A stretch of 64,000 nt of DNA, taken from contig NZ_BBWR01000002.1 of NCBI RefSeq assembly GCF_001463905.1, positions 737,561 to 801,560 of the forward strand, given 5' to 3'. Numbering within the stretch: the stretch's first letter is position 1; each line of letters opens with the position of its first letter. The DNA comes from Aureimonas frigidaquae. GTDB taxonomy: Bacteria > Pseudomonadota > Alphaproteobacteria > Rhizobiales > Rhizobiaceae. Below the pieces are notes generated by a model. It was not told the origin of the DNA, did no database searches, and was given only the letters and a program-made list of their open reading frames with translations. Positions 43,859 to 53,749 of the stretch are shown piece by piece. A program made the position numbers and the translations under genes.

Positions 43859-45205
43859 TCAGCCCCCACCCCGTTCCCGGCGGAGCCGCGCCCATTCCGC
43901 CAGCCGCGCGCCGATCTCCCGCTCCGCGCCGCGCGGCACGGGGCGATAGAAGGATTGGCGGCCCATGCCCTCGGGAAAGTAATCCTGCCCGGAAAACGCG
44001 TCCGGCGCGTCATGATCGTATCGGTAGCCGCCGCCATAGCCCTCGTCCTTCATGAGCTTGGTCGGCGCGTTCAGGATATGCCGCGGCGGCAGCAAGGATC
44101 CGTTTTCCTTGGCCGTGCGCATGGCCGCCTTGTATGCGACATAGACCGCGTTCGACTTCGGGGCGCTCGCCAGATAGACGGTGGCCTGCGCCAGGGCGAG
44201 TTCGCCCTCCGGGGAGCCGAGGTAATCATAGGCATCCTTGGCGGCATTGGCGACGACGAGCGCCTGCGGATCGGCAAGGCCGATATCCTCGACCGCCATG
44301 CGCACCAGCCGGCGGCCCAGATAGAGCGGGTCTTCCCCCGCATCGAGCATGCGGCACAGATAGTAGAGGGCAGCGTCCGGGTCCGACCCGCGCACGGATT
44401 TGTGCAGGGCCGAGATCAGGTTGTAATGGCCATCCTGCCCCTTGTCGTAGATGGGGGCACGGCGCTGGACGATATCTCCGACCTGCCCGGCATCGAAGAT
44501 TTCACCAGGCTTTGCGGAGCGCCAGACCTCTTCCGCCAAAGTCAGGATCGCCCGGCCATCGCCATCCGCCATGCGGATGAGGGACTCGCGCGCCTGTGCA
44601 TCGAGCGGCAGAGCGCGGCCTTCGCTCGCCTCCGCCCGGTCCAGAAGCTGGCTAAGGCTCTCCGCATCGTGCGAGCGGAATGTCAGGACGCGCGCGCGGG
44701 ACAGGAGCGCCGCATTCAGCTCGAAGGAGGGATTCTCGGTCGTCGCACCCACCAGCACGACGGTTCCGTCTTCCATTACCGGCAGGAAGGAGTCCTGCTG
44801 CGCACGGTTGAAGCGATGAATCTCGTCCACGAACAGGAGCGTGCGTCGGCCGTTGCTGCGGCGCATACGGGCCGATTCGAAGACTTTCTTCAGATCCGCC
44901 ACGCCGGAAAAGATCGCCGAAATCTGCTCGAAGGCAAAATCGACCTCATGGGCTAGCAGCCGCGCGACCGTCGTCTTGCCGGTTCCCGGCGGCCCCCAGA
45001 AGATGACCGAGCCGAGGCTGCCCTTGTCGAGCATGCGGGTCAGCGCGCCGTCCGGGCCCGTCAGATGCGGCTGGCCGACCACCTCCGCCAGGCTGCGCGG
45101 CCGCAGGCGATCGGCGAGCGGCCGGCTCGAATCCACCGGTGGCGTGTCGGCGGCCGCCTTGCGCGGCTGCGACGGTGCGGGCTGCGTGCCGAACAGGTCT
45201 GCCAT
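43859..45205 (-). CDS. rarA: replication-associated recombination protein RarA (MgsA)
   Basis: 448 residues, AAA+ clamp-loader-like ATPase acting at stalled forks. Walker A WGPPGTGKTTVARLL (70-84), Walker B LLFVDEIHRFNRAQQDSFL, sensor VLVGATTENPSFELNAALLSRARV and the C-terminal MgsA domain (VRGSDPDAALYYLCRMLDAGEDPLYLGRRL, AMRTAKENGSLLPPRHILNAPTKLMK). Standard length. Precedes crcB and follows degQ, as in other Hyphomicrobiales. Confidence 0.96.
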   Translation of the reverse strand: MADLFGTQPAPSQPRKAAADTPPVDSSRPLADRLRPRSLAEVVGQPHLTGPDGALTRMLDKGSLGSVIFWGPPGTGKTTVARLLAHEVDFAFEQISAIFSGVADLKKVFESARMRRSNGRRTLLFVDEIHRFNRAQQDSFLPVMEDGTVVLVGATTENPSFELNAALLSRARVLTFRSHDAESLSQLLDRAEASEGRALPLDAQARESLIRMADGDGRAILTLAEEVWRSAKPGEIFDAGQVGDIVQRRAPIYDKGQDGHYNLISALHKSVRGSDPDAALYYLCRMLDAGEDPLYLGRRLVRMAVEDIGLADPQALVVANAAKDAYDYLGSPEGELALAQATVYLASAPKSNAVYVAYKAAMRTAKENGSLLPPRHILNAPTKLMKDEGYGGGYRYDHDAPDAFSGQDYFPEGMGRQSFYRPVPRGAEREIGARLAEWARLRRERGGG

Positions 45206-45246
45206 GGCGGTTCTCCGGACGGATCCTAAGGCCAGGCCGCCGCGCG

Positions 45247-46686
45247 TCAGCGAATGGACTGCGTCAGCCTCTGCCCGTTGCGTTCGATAGCGTAGTTCCA
45301 GCCCCGGGAGCGTAAGTCCAGTATGGTGGACAGCTTTTCCGTGTTGTCCACCGTCTCGCCATTGACCTCGAGCACGATATCGCGCGGCTGCAGGCGCAGC
45401 CGCGCGGCGATGGAGCCGTCTTCCACGGCGGTGACGACCACGCCGCGCTTGGTCGTCGGCATTTCCAGTTCGTCGGCGGTGCGGGGCGACAGGTTCGCCA
45501 CGGTTACGCCGGAAAACGGGTTGTTTCCGGCAATGGTCCGCTCGTCACGGGCGGGCGTTTCGGGTGCGGGCTCCAGCGCCAGCTCCACCGTCCTCTCAGT
45601 CCCCTGCGAAAGGACCGTCAGGGTGACGGTCCGGCCGATCCCCGCCGTCGCGAGCCGGTAGCCAAGCGCGTCGGGGCCATCGATGGCGAAATCCCCCATC
45701 CGCAGGACGACATCGCCCACCGACAGCCCTGCGCCATCGGCGGCTGCTCCCGGAACGACCTCCTGCACCAGGGCGCCGGTCGGCCGCTGCAAACCGAGGG
45801 CCTCCGCGATATCGCCTGTCACCGGCGCGAAGCCGGCGCCGATATAGGGGCGCTCGAAACGCCCGCCATTGCGCGCCGCATCCACGAAAACGCGGACCAT
45901 GTTGGAGGGAATGGCAAAGCCGATCCCGTTCGATCCCCCGGATCGACTGAAGATGGCGGTGTTCACCCCGATGAGCCGGCCTTGCATATCGATCAGCGGC
46001 CCGCCCGAATTGCCGGGATTGATGGCCGCGTCCGTCTGGATGAAATAGCCGAAGTCGTTCACGCCGATATGCGTGCGCGCCAGGGCCGATACGATGCCAC
46101 TCGTCACCGTCTGGCCGATCCCGAACGGGTTGCCGATCGCCAGGACGAGATCGCCGATGGAGATGGCGTCGGAGTCCGCCACCGGGATGGTGGCGAAAGG
46201 CTCGCTCCCCTCGATCTTCAGGACGGCGAGGTCCGCACGCGCATCCTTCATGAGGATGGTGGAGGCATATTCCCGGCCATCCGCCAGCGCGACCTTCACC
46301 TCATCCGCGCCATCGACCACATGATTGTTGGTGACGATGAGGCCGGAGGTATCCACGATGACGCCGGAGCCGAGCGAGGATTCCATGCGCGGCTGACTGG
46401 GAAGGTTGCGCCCGAAGAACTGCTCGAAGAAGGGATCGCCCGCAAAGGGCGAGCGCGTCGGGACCTGCCGGGCCGCATAGACATTCACGACCGCCGGAGC
46501 CGTGTCGCGGACCAGGGGCGCAAAAGTCAGCGATATCTCGCTCCGGCTGTCCGGCACTTTCTCCGCCGCCACGGCATGGGACGGAACCGGAATCCGATCC
46601 TGCGCCCCGGCCGGGCCAAGAAGGAGGGCCATGGTGCAGGCCATGGACAAGGCGGAACGGCGGAAACGCTGGAACACTGGCATCAT
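45247..46686 (-). CDS. degQ: DegQ-family periplasmic serine endoprotease
   Basis: 479 residues from the ATG at 46686. Signal peptide near 1-29 ending AGA. Trypsin-like domain with His in TNNHVVDGADEV, Asp in DARADLAVLK and Ser in NPGNSGGPLIDMQG, then two PDZ domains (IGAGFAPVTGDIAEALGL; VTVANLSPRTADELEMP, VEDGSIAARLRLQPRDIVLEVNG). Quality-control protease in the envelope. An ATG 14 codons further upstream is possible. Separated from the small gene upstream by a terminator. Confidence 0.94.
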   Translation of the reverse strand: MMPVFQRFRRSALSMACTMALLLGPAGAQDRIPVPSHAVAAEKVPDSRSEISLTFAPLVRDTAPAVVNVYAARQVPTRSPFAGDPFFEQFFGRNLPSQPRMESSLGSGVIVDTSGLIVTNNHVVDGADEVKVALADGREYASTILMKDARADLAVLKIEGSEPFATIPVADSDAISIGDLVLAIGNPFGIGQTVTSGIVSALARTHIGVNDFGYFIQTDAAINPGNSGGPLIDMQGRLIGVNTAIFSRSGGSNGIGFAIPSNMVRVFVDAARNGGRFERPYIGAGFAPVTGDIAEALGLQRPTGALVQEVVPGAAADGAGLSVGDVVLRMGDFAIDGPDALGYRLATAGIGRTVTLTVLSQGTERTVELALEPAPETPARDERTIAGNNPFSGVTVANLSPRTADELEMPTTKRGVVVTAVEDGSIAARLRLQPRDIVLEVNGETVDNTEKLSTILDLRSRGWNYAIERNGQRLTQSIR

Positions 46687-46736
46687 CCCGAATCGCACGC
46701 GAACTAGGAGATACGGTATCGGCCCCAAACTGGCAC

Positions 46737-46760
46737 AAAAAAAGGGCCGTGCGGCCCTTT
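46737..46760 (-). terminator. terminator upstream of degQ (minus strand)
   Basis: Minus strand: AAAGGGCC, loop GCAC, GGCCCTTT (46760-46741), running into TTTTTTT (46743-46737). It ends the transcript of the small gene at 46782-46955 before degQ. Confidence 0.8.
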
Positions 46761-46781
46761 CTGCCCGACTGGTCGGATGGG

Positions 46782-46955
46782 TCAGTCTGCGGCGATAGGC
46801 TGCACGGACTGGATGGCGGAGCTTTCCACCGGAAGATCGGCGGTGGCATAGCTGGCCGTCAGAATGGCGAAGGCCGCCAGGGCTCCAAGCAGGACGAAAA
46901 CAGTGCGGCGCATCGAGAACTCGCTGACGGTGGTGCTTGAGTTCACATTGTCCAT
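46782..46955 (-). CDS. hypothetical small membrane or secreted protein
   Basis: 57 residues from the ATG at 46955, or 43 from MRRTVFVLL (46913). One hydrophobic helix (RRTVFVLLGALAAFAILTASYATA) that could be an anchor or signal peptide, then a short polar tail (DLPVESSAIQSVQPIAAD). No family recognised. It is a single-gene unit closed by a terminator, which argues it is expressed. Confidence 0.5.
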   Translation of the reverse strand: MDNVNSSTTVSEFSMRRTVFVLLGALAAFAILTASYATADLPVESSAIQSVQPIAAD

Positions 46956-47192
46956 GGCGATCTTAAATCCGCGTAAAGATACCGACTCGAAGTGCATTTC
47001 GAGCGAGTGGGTTACAATTGCCAGTACAATGCGGTCCGGGGGCGAAGGTTGCTTTCTCCGCAAACCGAATTCCCCGACTGATGCGCATATGCCACGCTAG
47101 GCTTCGAGCCCGCTATCGCCGGAATGCAACAGTGGCCGGGAGTTCACTTCAACCGCGGGTTTTCCCCATGCGCGAAGGTCGTGCCCCCGCGC

Positions 47193-48227
47193 CTAGGGGC
47201 GCACGAGGCCGAAGCGGATCAGGCTTTCCCCAAGGTCGGTCACGGCCTCTTCGATGGTGCGGAACTGCATCTGCAGGACATCCCTTGCCGGCGCCGTATC
47301 GAGCGCCCGTTCCGCTCCGAGCTCGGCCGCCAGCATGCCGGCTTGCCGTGACAGGCGAGCGGCGAGCCGCACCGTCCAGTCCGGCAGGTTCCACATGTGG
47401 AGGCGGCGACCATACTGCGGAAAGGCATCCGACAGAATATCGGCCACGGCGCGCAGGGGCTCTGTCCCAGCGCTGACGATGAAGCGGCGCCCTGCGGCAG
47501 CCTCGATTTCCATGGCGCGGATATGCGCCTGCGCGATGTCCCGCACATCCACCATGCCGAAGCGGACATTCGGCATGGCCGGAATCTTGCCATTCATCAT
47601 CATCGCAACGAGACGGGCCGAGGTGCCGGCTGTCGCGTCCAGCAACGGCCCGAAGACCAGCGAGGGGTTGATCGTCACAAGATCCGTCGAGCTGCCCTGC
47701 ATCATGGACCAGGCCGCTTGTTCGGCGAGGGTCTTGGACACGGCATAGGGGGTTATATGCGGGCTCTCCACGTTGGAAAAATCTCCTTCCCCGAAGGGCC
47801 GACCGAGCGGGCGTGCGTGCCCGTAAAGGATCGACGCCACGGACGAGGTCAGGACCAGCCGTTCCGCCCCGCCATCGCGGGCGGCGCGGCAGACCCGTTC
47901 CGTTCCGCCCCGCGCCAGCGGGACAAGGCCGAATTTGTCCCGTGGCTGATTCTCTGGAAAGGGCGATGCCGTGTGCAGCACATAGCGGCAGTTCTGCACC
48001 GCTTCGTTCCAGCCGGCATCGGACGCCAGATCGGCCTGAACCGTTTCCAGCCGGTCCACCGGCGCGCCGTAGAGCGCCATGGTCTGCGCAAGCGCCTCGC
48101 CCTTCGCCCGATCGCGCACCGTCCCCCGGACCCGGTAGCCGCGTTGCAGAAGCCCGAGCACGATATGCTTGGCAATAAAGCCCGACGCACCCGTTACGAG
48201 GACCAGAGAATCGGAACTGTCGCGCAT
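47193..48227 (-). CDS. NAD(P)-dependent epimerase/reductase (dihydroflavonol 4-reductase-like)
   Basis: 344 residues, extended SDR. Rossmann motif LVTGASGFIAKHIVLGLLQRG (about 9-29), catalytic YAVSKTLAEQAAW (YxxxK), LTSSVASILYGHA and a C-terminal half (FGMVDVRDIAQAHIRAMEI). Close to DFR/aldehyde-reductase SDRs that reduce carbonyls. Substrate unknown. It sits between rplQ and degQ, which are nearer neighbours in related genomes, and is flanked by the decayed repeats. Confidence 0.88.
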   Translation of the reverse strand: MRDSSDSLVLVTGASGFIAKHIVLGLLQRGYRVRGTVRDRAKGEALAQTMALYGAPVDRLETVQADLASDAGWNEAVQNCRYVLHTASPFPENQPRDKFGLVPLARGGTERVCRAARDGGAERLVLTSSVASILYGHARPLGRPFGEGDFSNVESPHITPYAVSKTLAEQAAWSMMQGSSTDLVTINPSLVFGPLLDATAGTSARLVAMMMNGKIPAMPNVRFGMVDVRDIAQAHIRAMEIEAAAGRRFIVSAGTEPLRAVADILSDAFPQYGRRLHMWNLPDWTVRLAARLSRQAGMLAAELGAERALDTAPARDVLQMQFRTIEEAVTDLGESLIRFGLVRP

Positions 48228-48274
48228 CCATGCATCCTTCTTGCCTGAGACCTGGTGCCGAGCCGCTGCCTAGT

Positions 48275-48290
48275 GGATGATATGTCATCC
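48275..48290. promoter_or_regulatory. inverted repeat upstream of the epimerase gene
   Basis: GGATGA (48275-48280), spacer TATG, TCATCC (48285-48290), 48 bp before the start codon at 48227. Position and symmetry suggest an operator for an unidentified regulator. Confidence 0.35.
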
Positions 48291-48299
48291 TGTCCCCTT

Positions 48300-49060
48300 C
48301 CATGCCTTGCCCAACGCCAATGGCGGAACGCGCCAGATGGCCGCCTGTTGCTGTGGCCCGGACAATGGTCCGTACGGGGTGCATCCTGCGAAGACAGCGC
48401 CTCTTGATGCCGGGCGCTCGTTACATGGCGCTGCCGAGACAGGCGTCGATACAACACGGTGGTTGCCGGAGCTCAAGATCCGTGGGCGAAAGCCGCCACG
48501 AAGAATCAGGATTCGACGCGCTTGGAACCCGCCAAAGGGCAGCGTGTTGCAGATGGCCCCGGAAACGATCCGTACCGGATCGTACACAAGCCGGCGTTCG
48601 CGCTTTTGGATCCCAAGCTTTTCCGTCTTAAGGCGCTGTCGGGCCCGCCGCCGGCGCAATGCGGTCGCAGCACATCGTGCAGGCGGGCTTCACCGCGCCG
48701 ACACGGGGTTCGGAAACGCAAACGACCCCCACGCGGCGAAGCCATTCTTCACGATCGATGGGCGCAGGGCACCTCGAAGGATCAGGCTCCATCATGCTTG
48801 GAACCGGTCGGATGGCGGCGTGTTACAGGCGGCCCCGAAAACGATCCACACAGGGGCATACACGCCCCCCGGGTTTGCGCTCTTGATTTCCCGGCTTGTC
48901 ATAAGGCGCTGTCAGGACAGGCCTTGGCGCAACGCGGCGGCCACACGGCGTGCAAGCAGGCTCCGCCCTGCCGACACGCGGCTCACAAACGCAAAAGGCC
49001 CCGCGCGGCGGGGCCTTTCCTCACGATCCGTGGGCGCAGGGCGCCGCGAAGGATCAGGCT
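48300..49060. repeat. decayed ~275-bp tandem repeats between the epimerase gene and rplQ
   Basis: A landmark segment recurs with its GATC at 48477, 48753 and 49025 (offsets 276 and 272 bp). The 36-base block starting there matches between the last two at 32 of 36 positions and between first and last at 30 of 36. Other shared blocks are GCTTGGAACC (about 48518 and 48794), and GCGC-CTTGAT followed by GGCGCTG about 27 bp later. A fourth partial copy begins near 48300. The final copy includes the rplQ stop codon. Unequal offsets mean no frame is kept, so this is non-coding. The terminator is intact only in the copy beside rplQ. Confidence 0.8.
48993..49018 (-). terminator. terminator of the ribosomal supercluster after rplQ
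   Basis: AAAGGCCCCGC (48994-49004), loop GCG, GCGGGGCCTTT (49008-49018). On the minus strand it runs into TTTTGCG. It lies 36 bp after rplQ, inside the last tandem-repeat copy. Confidence 0.85.
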
Positions 49061-49473
49061 TCGTCGGAAGCGTCGGCTTCGGTGCGGGCGCGGTCTGCTG
49101 CGCCACGGGCTTCCGGATCGCGATCGACGAACTCGATCACGGCCAGCGGGGCGTTGTCGCCGCGGCGGAACCCAGCCTTGAGGACGCGCGTGTAACCGCC
49201 ATTGCGGTCTGCATAGCGCGTGGCCAGCGCGTCGAACAGCTTGCGAACGACGGTCTCGTCGCGCACCTGGCTGATGGCCTGGCGGCGGGCGTGAAGGTCG
49301 CCGCGCTTGCCGAGCGTGATCAGCTTCTCGACGATCGGGCGCAGGTCCTTCGCCTTGGGCAGGGTGGTGACGATCTGCTCGTGCTCGATCAGCGATGCCG
49401 CCATATTGGCGAACATGGCCTTGCGGTGCGAGGCGGTACGGTTGAGCTTACGGCCGCGATTGGCGTGGCGCAT
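49054..49473 (-). CDS. rplQ: 50S ribosomal protein L17
   Basis: 139 residues. Begins [20 protein letters not shown] (family signature) and continues [57 protein letters not shown]. The C-terminal tail ([16 protein letters not shown]) is acidic and variable. Last gene of the alpha operon, 160 bp after rpoA. Its last codons fall inside the tandem-repeat unit. Confidence 0.97.
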   Translation of the reverse strand: MRHANRGRKLNRTASHRKAMFANMAASLIEHEQIVTTLPKAKDLRPIVEKLITLGKRGDLHARRQAISQVRDETVVRKLFDALATRYADRNGGYTRVLKAGFRRGDNAPLAVIEFVDRDPEARGAADRARTEADASDEA

Positions 49474-49595
49474 GGGTGTTCTCCTTGAAGAGCCGGATCA
49501 GATCCGGCGGTCGGCATCCTCGCATCCCGGTTTCCGGGGCATGTGCCTTTGAATGATTGTCGTCGTTCGCCGGAGGCTCCGGCATCATGCTCGTT

Positions 49596-49621
49596 GCCGC
49601 CGCCCCAGATGGGGCGGCGGC
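49596..49621 (-). repeat. perfect hairpin between rpoA and rplQ
   Basis: GCCGCCGCCCC, loop AGAT, GGGGCGGCGGC: 11-bp perfect stem, 12 bp after the rpoA stop. No U-tract, so more likely a stabiliser or processing site than a terminator. Confidence 0.6.
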
Positions 49622-49633
49622 CAGTTCGTGGGA

Positions 49634-50650
49634 TCAGTACTGATCTTCGTAGCGCTTGGCCAAATCGTCGATGTTCTCCGGCGGCCAGGCGGGCACTTCC
49701 ATGCCGAGATGCAGACCCATGGAGGCCAGCACTTCCTTGATCTCGTTCAGCGACTTGCGCCCGAAGTTCGGCGTGCGGAGCATTTCCGCCTCGGTCTTCT
49801 GGATCAGGTCGCCGATATAGACGATGTTGTCGTTCTTCAGGCAGTTCGCCGAGCGGACCGACAGTTCCAGCTCGTCGACCTTCTTGAGAAGGGCCGGGTT
49901 GAAGGCCAGTTCCGCAATCTGCTCCTCGGCGCCGCGCGTATCGCGCTGCGGCTCCTCGAAGTTTATGAAGACGGACAGCTGATCCTGCAGGATACGCGCG
50001 GCGTAGGCCACGGCATCCTCACCGGAGATCGAGCCATCGGTCTCGATCTGCATGGTGAGCTTGTCCTTGTTCAGGTCCTGCCCCTCGCGGGTATTCTCGA
50101 CCTTGTAGGACACCTTCTTGACGGGCGAAAAGAGCGCGTCGACCGGGATGAGGCCGATCGGGGCATCCTCGGCGCGGTTCTGGTCCGCGGGAACATAGCC
50201 CTTGCCCGTATTGACGGTAAGCTCCATGCGGATCTCCGCGCCCTCGTCCAGGGTGCAGATCTCGTGCTCGGGGTTCAGGATCTCGATATCGCCGACCGTC
50301 TGGATATCCCCAGCCGTCACGACACCCGGGCCCGACTTGCGCAGGACCATGCGCTTCGGCCCTTCGCCCTGCATACCGATGTTGATTTCCTTGACGTTCA
50401 GGACGATGTCCGTCACGTCTTCGCGCACGCCCGCGATGGACGAGAATTCATGCAGCACGCCATCGATCTGGATGGCGGTGACCGCCGCCCCCTGGAGGGA
50501 CGACAGCAGGATGCGCCGCAGCGCGTTGCCCAGCGTCAGGCCGAAGCCGCGCTCGAGCGGCTCGGCCGTCAGCGAAGCCCGCGTCCGGCTGGTGCTGCCG
50601 AAGACGACCTGATTGGGTTTGGTAAGGTCTTGCCAGTTGCTGGCGATCAT
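49634..50650 (-). CDS. rpoA: DNA-directed RNA polymerase subunit alpha
   Basis: 338 residues. The N-terminal domain (1-230) has [29 protein letters not shown] for dimerisation and beta contact. A flexible linker leads to the C-terminal domain ([53 protein letters not shown]), which binds UP elements and activators. Normal length for the class. Follows rpsK with a hairpin-bearing gap. Confidence 0.98.
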   Translation of the reverse strand: MIASNWQDLTKPNQVVFGSTSRTRASLTAEPLERGFGLTLGNALRRILLSSLQGAAVTAIQIDGVLHEFSSIAGVREDVTDIVLNVKEINIGMQGEGPKRMVLRKSGPGVVTAGDIQTVGDIEILNPEHEICTLDEGAEIRMELTVNTGKGYVPADQNRAEDAPIGLIPVDALFSPVKKVSYKVENTREGQDLNKDKLTMQIETDGSISGEDAVAYAARILQDQLSVFINFEEPQRDTRGAEEQIAELAFNPALLKKVDELELSVRSANCLKNDNIVYIGDLIQKTEAEMLRTPNFGRKSLNEIKEVLASMGLHLGMEVPAWPPENIDDLAKRYEDQY

Positions 50651-50734
50651 CGCGCTTGCCTTTCAGCTACCCCGCCACCATCCAATCGTGGCGATGGGTC
50701 TCCAATGAGAGGATCCCCCTCTCGAAACGGCCAA

Positions 50735-50763
50735 AACCGCACTGCCGGATAAGCAGTGCGGTT
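50735..50763 (-). repeat. hairpin between rpsK and rpoA
   Basis: AACCGCACTGC and GCAGTGCGGTT, an 11-bp perfect stem with a 7-base loop. On the minus strand it ends TTTTGG, a weak U-tract, so partial termination or processing before rpoA is possible. Confidence 0.55.
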
Positions 50764-50781
50764 CATGCTCATGGCCAGGCG

Positions 50782-51168
50782 TCAGACGCGGCGCTTCTTG
50801 CGCGGGCGGACACCATTGTGCGGGATCGGCGTCACATCACGGATCGAGGTGATGGTGAAGCCTGCTGCCTGCAGCGCCCGCAAAGCCGACTCACGGCCCG
50901 AACCAGGACCGGAGACTTCGACTTCGAGCGTGCGCATTCCGTGTTCCTGCGCCTTCTTCGCGGCGTCCTCGGCGGCGATCTGCGCGGCGAAGGGCGTCGA
51001 CTTGCGCGAACCCTTGAAACCCTGCGCGCCTGCGGAGGACCAGGCAATCGTATTGCCCTGCGCGTCCGTGATGGTGATCAGCGTGTTGTTGAAGGAAGAG
51101 TTCACGTGGGCAACGCCGGACGTGATGTTCTTACGCTCGCGACGACGAACGCGTTGTTCCTTGGCCAT
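50782..51168 (-). CDS. rpsK: 30S ribosomal protein S11
   Basis: 128 residues. Signature [45 protein letters not shown] and the C-terminal [20 protein letters not shown]. Part of the small-subunit platform near the mRNA exit. Between rpsM and rpoA in the alpha operon. Confidence 0.98.
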   Translation of the reverse strand: MAKEQRVRRRERKNITSGVAHVNSSFNNTLITITDAQGNTIAWSSAGAQGFKGSRKSTPFAAQIAAEDAAKKAQEHGMRTLEVEVSGPGSGRESALRALQAAGFTITSIRDVTPIPHNGVRPRKKRRV

Positions 51169-51220
51169 AGTCTCACTTTCCTAAGATCTCGACACCGCCG
51201 TCATGCCAGCGGCTCCACCA

Positions 51221-51266
51221 GGACGGGCAAATGGCCCGTCCCTCCCCGCTGCGGCCGAAGCCGCAG
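51221..51266 (-). repeat. two hairpins between rpsM and rpsK
   Basis: GGACGGGC/GCCCGTCC (51221-51241) and CTGCGGC/GCCGCAG (51249-51266). The second has a UUCG tetraloop when read on the minus strand, an unusually stable form. Both lie directly after rpsM. Confidence 0.6.
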
Positions 51267-51271
51267 GAAGG

Positions 51272-51640
51272 TTACTTCTTCTTGCCGGCGATCGGCTTGG
51301 CCGGACCCTTGCGGGTGCGGGCATTGGTGTGCGTGCGCTGGCCGCGAACCGGCAGGCTGCGGCGATGACGCAGGCCGCGGTAGCAACCCAGATCCATCAG
51401 ACGCTTGATGTTCATCGACGTCTCGCGGCGCAGGTCACCCTCGACCTGGTAGTCGCGGTCGATGATCTCGCGGATCTGCAGCACCTCGGCGTCCGTCAGG
51501 TCGTTCACGCGGCGCTCGGCTGCAAGCCGGGCCTTTTCCACGATTTCCTGCGCGAAGCGGGGGCCGATGCCATGAATGTACTGCAGCGCGATGACGACGC
51601 GCTTGTTGGTTGGGATGTTGACGCCAGCGATACGTGCCAC
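51272..51640 (-). CDS. rpsM: 30S ribosomal protein S13
   Basis: 122 residues, starting with GTG at 51640 ([15 protein letters not shown] after initiation), with AGGAGT upstream. Conserved [63 protein letters not shown]. Head protein contacting the P-site tRNA and the large subunit. Starts the alpha operon after adk. Confidence 0.97.
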   Translation of the reverse strand: MARIAGVNIPTNKRVVIALQYIHGIGPRFAQEIVEKARLAAERRVNDLTDAEVLQIREIIDRDYQVEGDLRRETSMNIKRLMDLGCYRGLRHRRSLPVRGQRTHTNARTRKGPAKPIAGKKK

Positions 51641-51806
51641 GTCCGTACTCCTAGGTTTGGGGCCGCTCGGCACCCGCATGGTTCTTACGGGGCCGATAAG
51701 CGAAAGCGATCGGTTCAGCCCCAGACACAGGACCGCCCCGACCGCAAAGATTCGCGAATGGGCGGCTTATAAGAAAAACAATGGATTGAGTCAATCCGGA
51801 CAGCCC

Positions 51807-52409
51807 TCAGGCGCGCTGTCCGGCGACCACCTCTTCCAGTCCCACGCGGATCTGCGCCGTGACCTCGTCCATCGACGCCATTCCGTCGATCTGATGCACC
51901 ATGTCGCGGGCCCTGTAATAGGGGCCGACGGCAGCCGTCGCCTGGCGAAACTCGTCGAGCCGCCGGCGGAAGACGTCGGGATTGTCGTCCTTGCGAACGG
52001 GCAGGCCCTTGGCTTCCGTCTCGGCGGCGCGCCGCGCGATCCGCTCGACGAGTCGACCTTCGTCCACCTTGAACTCGATCACCCGGTCGATCCGCAGGCC
52101 CTTGTCGGCCAGCATCTTTTCCAGCGCTTCGGCCTGCGCCACCGTCCGCGGGAAGCCGTCCAGGATGAAGCCGCCGCGCGCATCCGCCTGCTCGATCCGA
52201 TCGGCCACGATGCCGATGACGACATCGTCCGGGACGAGCTGGCCGGCATCCATCAGAGCCTGAGCCTTGCGGCCGACCTCGGTGCCCTGGGCCACGGCCT
52301 CGCGGAGCATGTCGCCGGTCGAAAGCTGCGGAATGCCATAGGCTTCGGTCAACCTGTGCGCCTGCGTCCCCTTGCCTGCACCCGGCGGTCCGAGCAGTAT
52401 CAGTCTCAT
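51807..52409 (-). CDS. adk: adenylate kinase (short form)
   Basis: 200 residues. P-loop [13 protein letters not shown] (5-17), [28 protein letters not shown], and [16 protein letters not shown]. The LID insertion of long-type kinases is absent (short variant, common in alphaproteobacteria). Interconverts ATP + AMP and 2 ADP. Overlaps secY by ATGA, which is the usual secY-adk linkage in this class. Confidence 0.96.
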   Translation of the reverse strand: MRLILLGPPGAGKGTQAHRLTEAYGIPQLSTGDMLREAVAQGTEVGRKAQALMDAGQLVPDDVVIGIVADRIEQADARGGFILDGFPRTVAQAEALEKMLADKGLRIDRVIEFKVDEGRLVERIARRAAETEAKGLPVRKDDNPDVFRRRLDEFRQATAAVGPYYRARDMVHQIDGMASMDEVTAQIRVGLEEVVAGQRA

Positions 52410-53749
52410 CGCGTTCCCCGCTTGCCCCCGCGGAGCTTCGCCTTCTTGACGAGCCCCTCATATTGATGGGCCAGCAGATGGCCCTGCACCTGCGCCACCG
52501 TGTCCATCGTGACCGAAACGACGATCAGCAACGAGGTCCCGCCGAGATAGAAGGGGATCCCCACGGCCGAGATCAGGAACTCCGGCAAGAGGCAGATGGC
52601 GACGAGGTAGATCGCGCCCAGCACGGTGATGCGTGTCAGCACGTAGTCGATGTAATCGGCCGTACGGTCGCCGGGCCGGATGCCCGGGATGAAGCCGCCA
52701 TGCTTCTTCAGATTGTCGGCCGTATCCTTCGGGTTGAAGACGATGGCCGTGTAGAAGAATGCGAAGAAGGCGATCATCGACGCATACAGGATCATGTAGA
52801 GCGGCTGCCCATGCCCAAGCGAGGCCACGATGGCCGTTGCCCAGCCGGGCAGCTGGCTCGTATCCGAGAAGTTCGCGATCGTGACCGGCAGGAGCAGCAG
52901 CGACGAAGCGAAGATCGGCGGAATGACACCGGCCGTGTTCAGCTTGAGCGGCAGATGGGACGTATCGCCCTGGAACATGCGGTTGCCGACCTGCCGCTTC
53001 GGATACTGAATCAGAAGCCGGCGCTGGGCACGCTCGAAGAAGACGATGAAGGCGATGCAGCCGATCGCCACCACGATCACCAGCATGATGACGAAGCTCG
53101 ACAGCGCCCCGGTGCGCCCCAGTTCCAGGAGGTTGGCGACAGCCGAGGGCAGGTTCGCCACGATGCCCGCGAAAATGATCAGCGAAATGCCGTTGCCGAT
53201 GCCCCGCGCGGTGATCTGCTCGCCGAGCCACATCAGGAACATGGTGCCGCCGACCAGCGTGATGACGCTGGACACAACGAAGAACATGCCCGGATTGGTC
53301 ACGATATTGCTGGAAGACTGGAGTCCGACCGCGATGCCGTAAGCCTGGACCGTGGCCAGGATCACCGTCCCGTAGCGCGTATACTGGTTGATGACCTTGC
53401 GGCCCTGCTCGCCCTCTTTCTTGAGGGTTTCGAGCGACGGCACGACCGAGGTCATGAGCTGGATGATGATCGAGGCCGAGATATACGGCATGATGCCGAG
53501 CGCGAAGATGGCCATACGGCCGACGGCGCCACCGGCAAACATGTTGAAGACGCCCAGGATGCCCGTCGACTGCTGCTGGAAAGCCTGCGCCAGCGCATGA
53601 GGATCGATACCGGGCATCGGGATATAGGTGCCGAGTCGATAGACCAGGAGCGCGCCCAGCGTGAACCAGATGCGCTTTTTTAGGTCTTCCGCCTTGGAGA
53701 AGGCGGCGAAGTTCAGATTTGCGGCTAGTTGTTCCGCGGCCGATGCCAT
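52406..53749 (-). CDS. secY: preprotein translocase subunit SecY
   Basis: 447 residues, ten transmembrane helices. The plug and lateral-gate motifs are present: [95 protein letters not shown]. Forms the inner-membrane protein-conducting channel with SecE/G. The start at 53749 ([14 protein letters not shown]) is family-typical. A 353-bp gap separates it from rplO. Confidence 0.98.
   Translation of the reverse strand: MASAAEQLAANLNFAAFSKAEDLKKRIWFTLGALLVYRLGTYIPMPGIDPHALAQAFQQQSTGILGVFNMFAGGAVGRMAIFALGIMPYISASIIIQLMTSVVPSLETLKKEGEQGRKVINQYTRYGTVILATVQAYGIAVGLQSSSNIVTNPGMFFVVSSVITLVGGTMFLMWLGEQITARGIGNGISLIIFAGIVANLPSAVANLLELGRTGALSSFVIMLVIVVAIGCIAFIVFFERAQRRLLIQYPKRQVGNRMFQGDTSHLPLKLNTAGVIPPIFASSLLLLPVTIANFSDTSQLPGWATAIVASLGHGQPLYMILYASMIAFFAFFYTAIVFNPKDTADNLKKHGGFIPGIRPGDRTADYIDYVLTRITVLGAIYLVAICLLPEFLISAVGIPFYLGGTSLLIVVSVTMDTVAQVQGHLLAHQYEGLVKKAKLRGGKRGTR

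Noticed and set aside
48277..49488. A 403-codon open frame on the plus strand across the tandem repeats
   Set aside because: It runs antisense into rplQ, matches no family, and the repeat offsets (276 and 272) would break its frame between copies.
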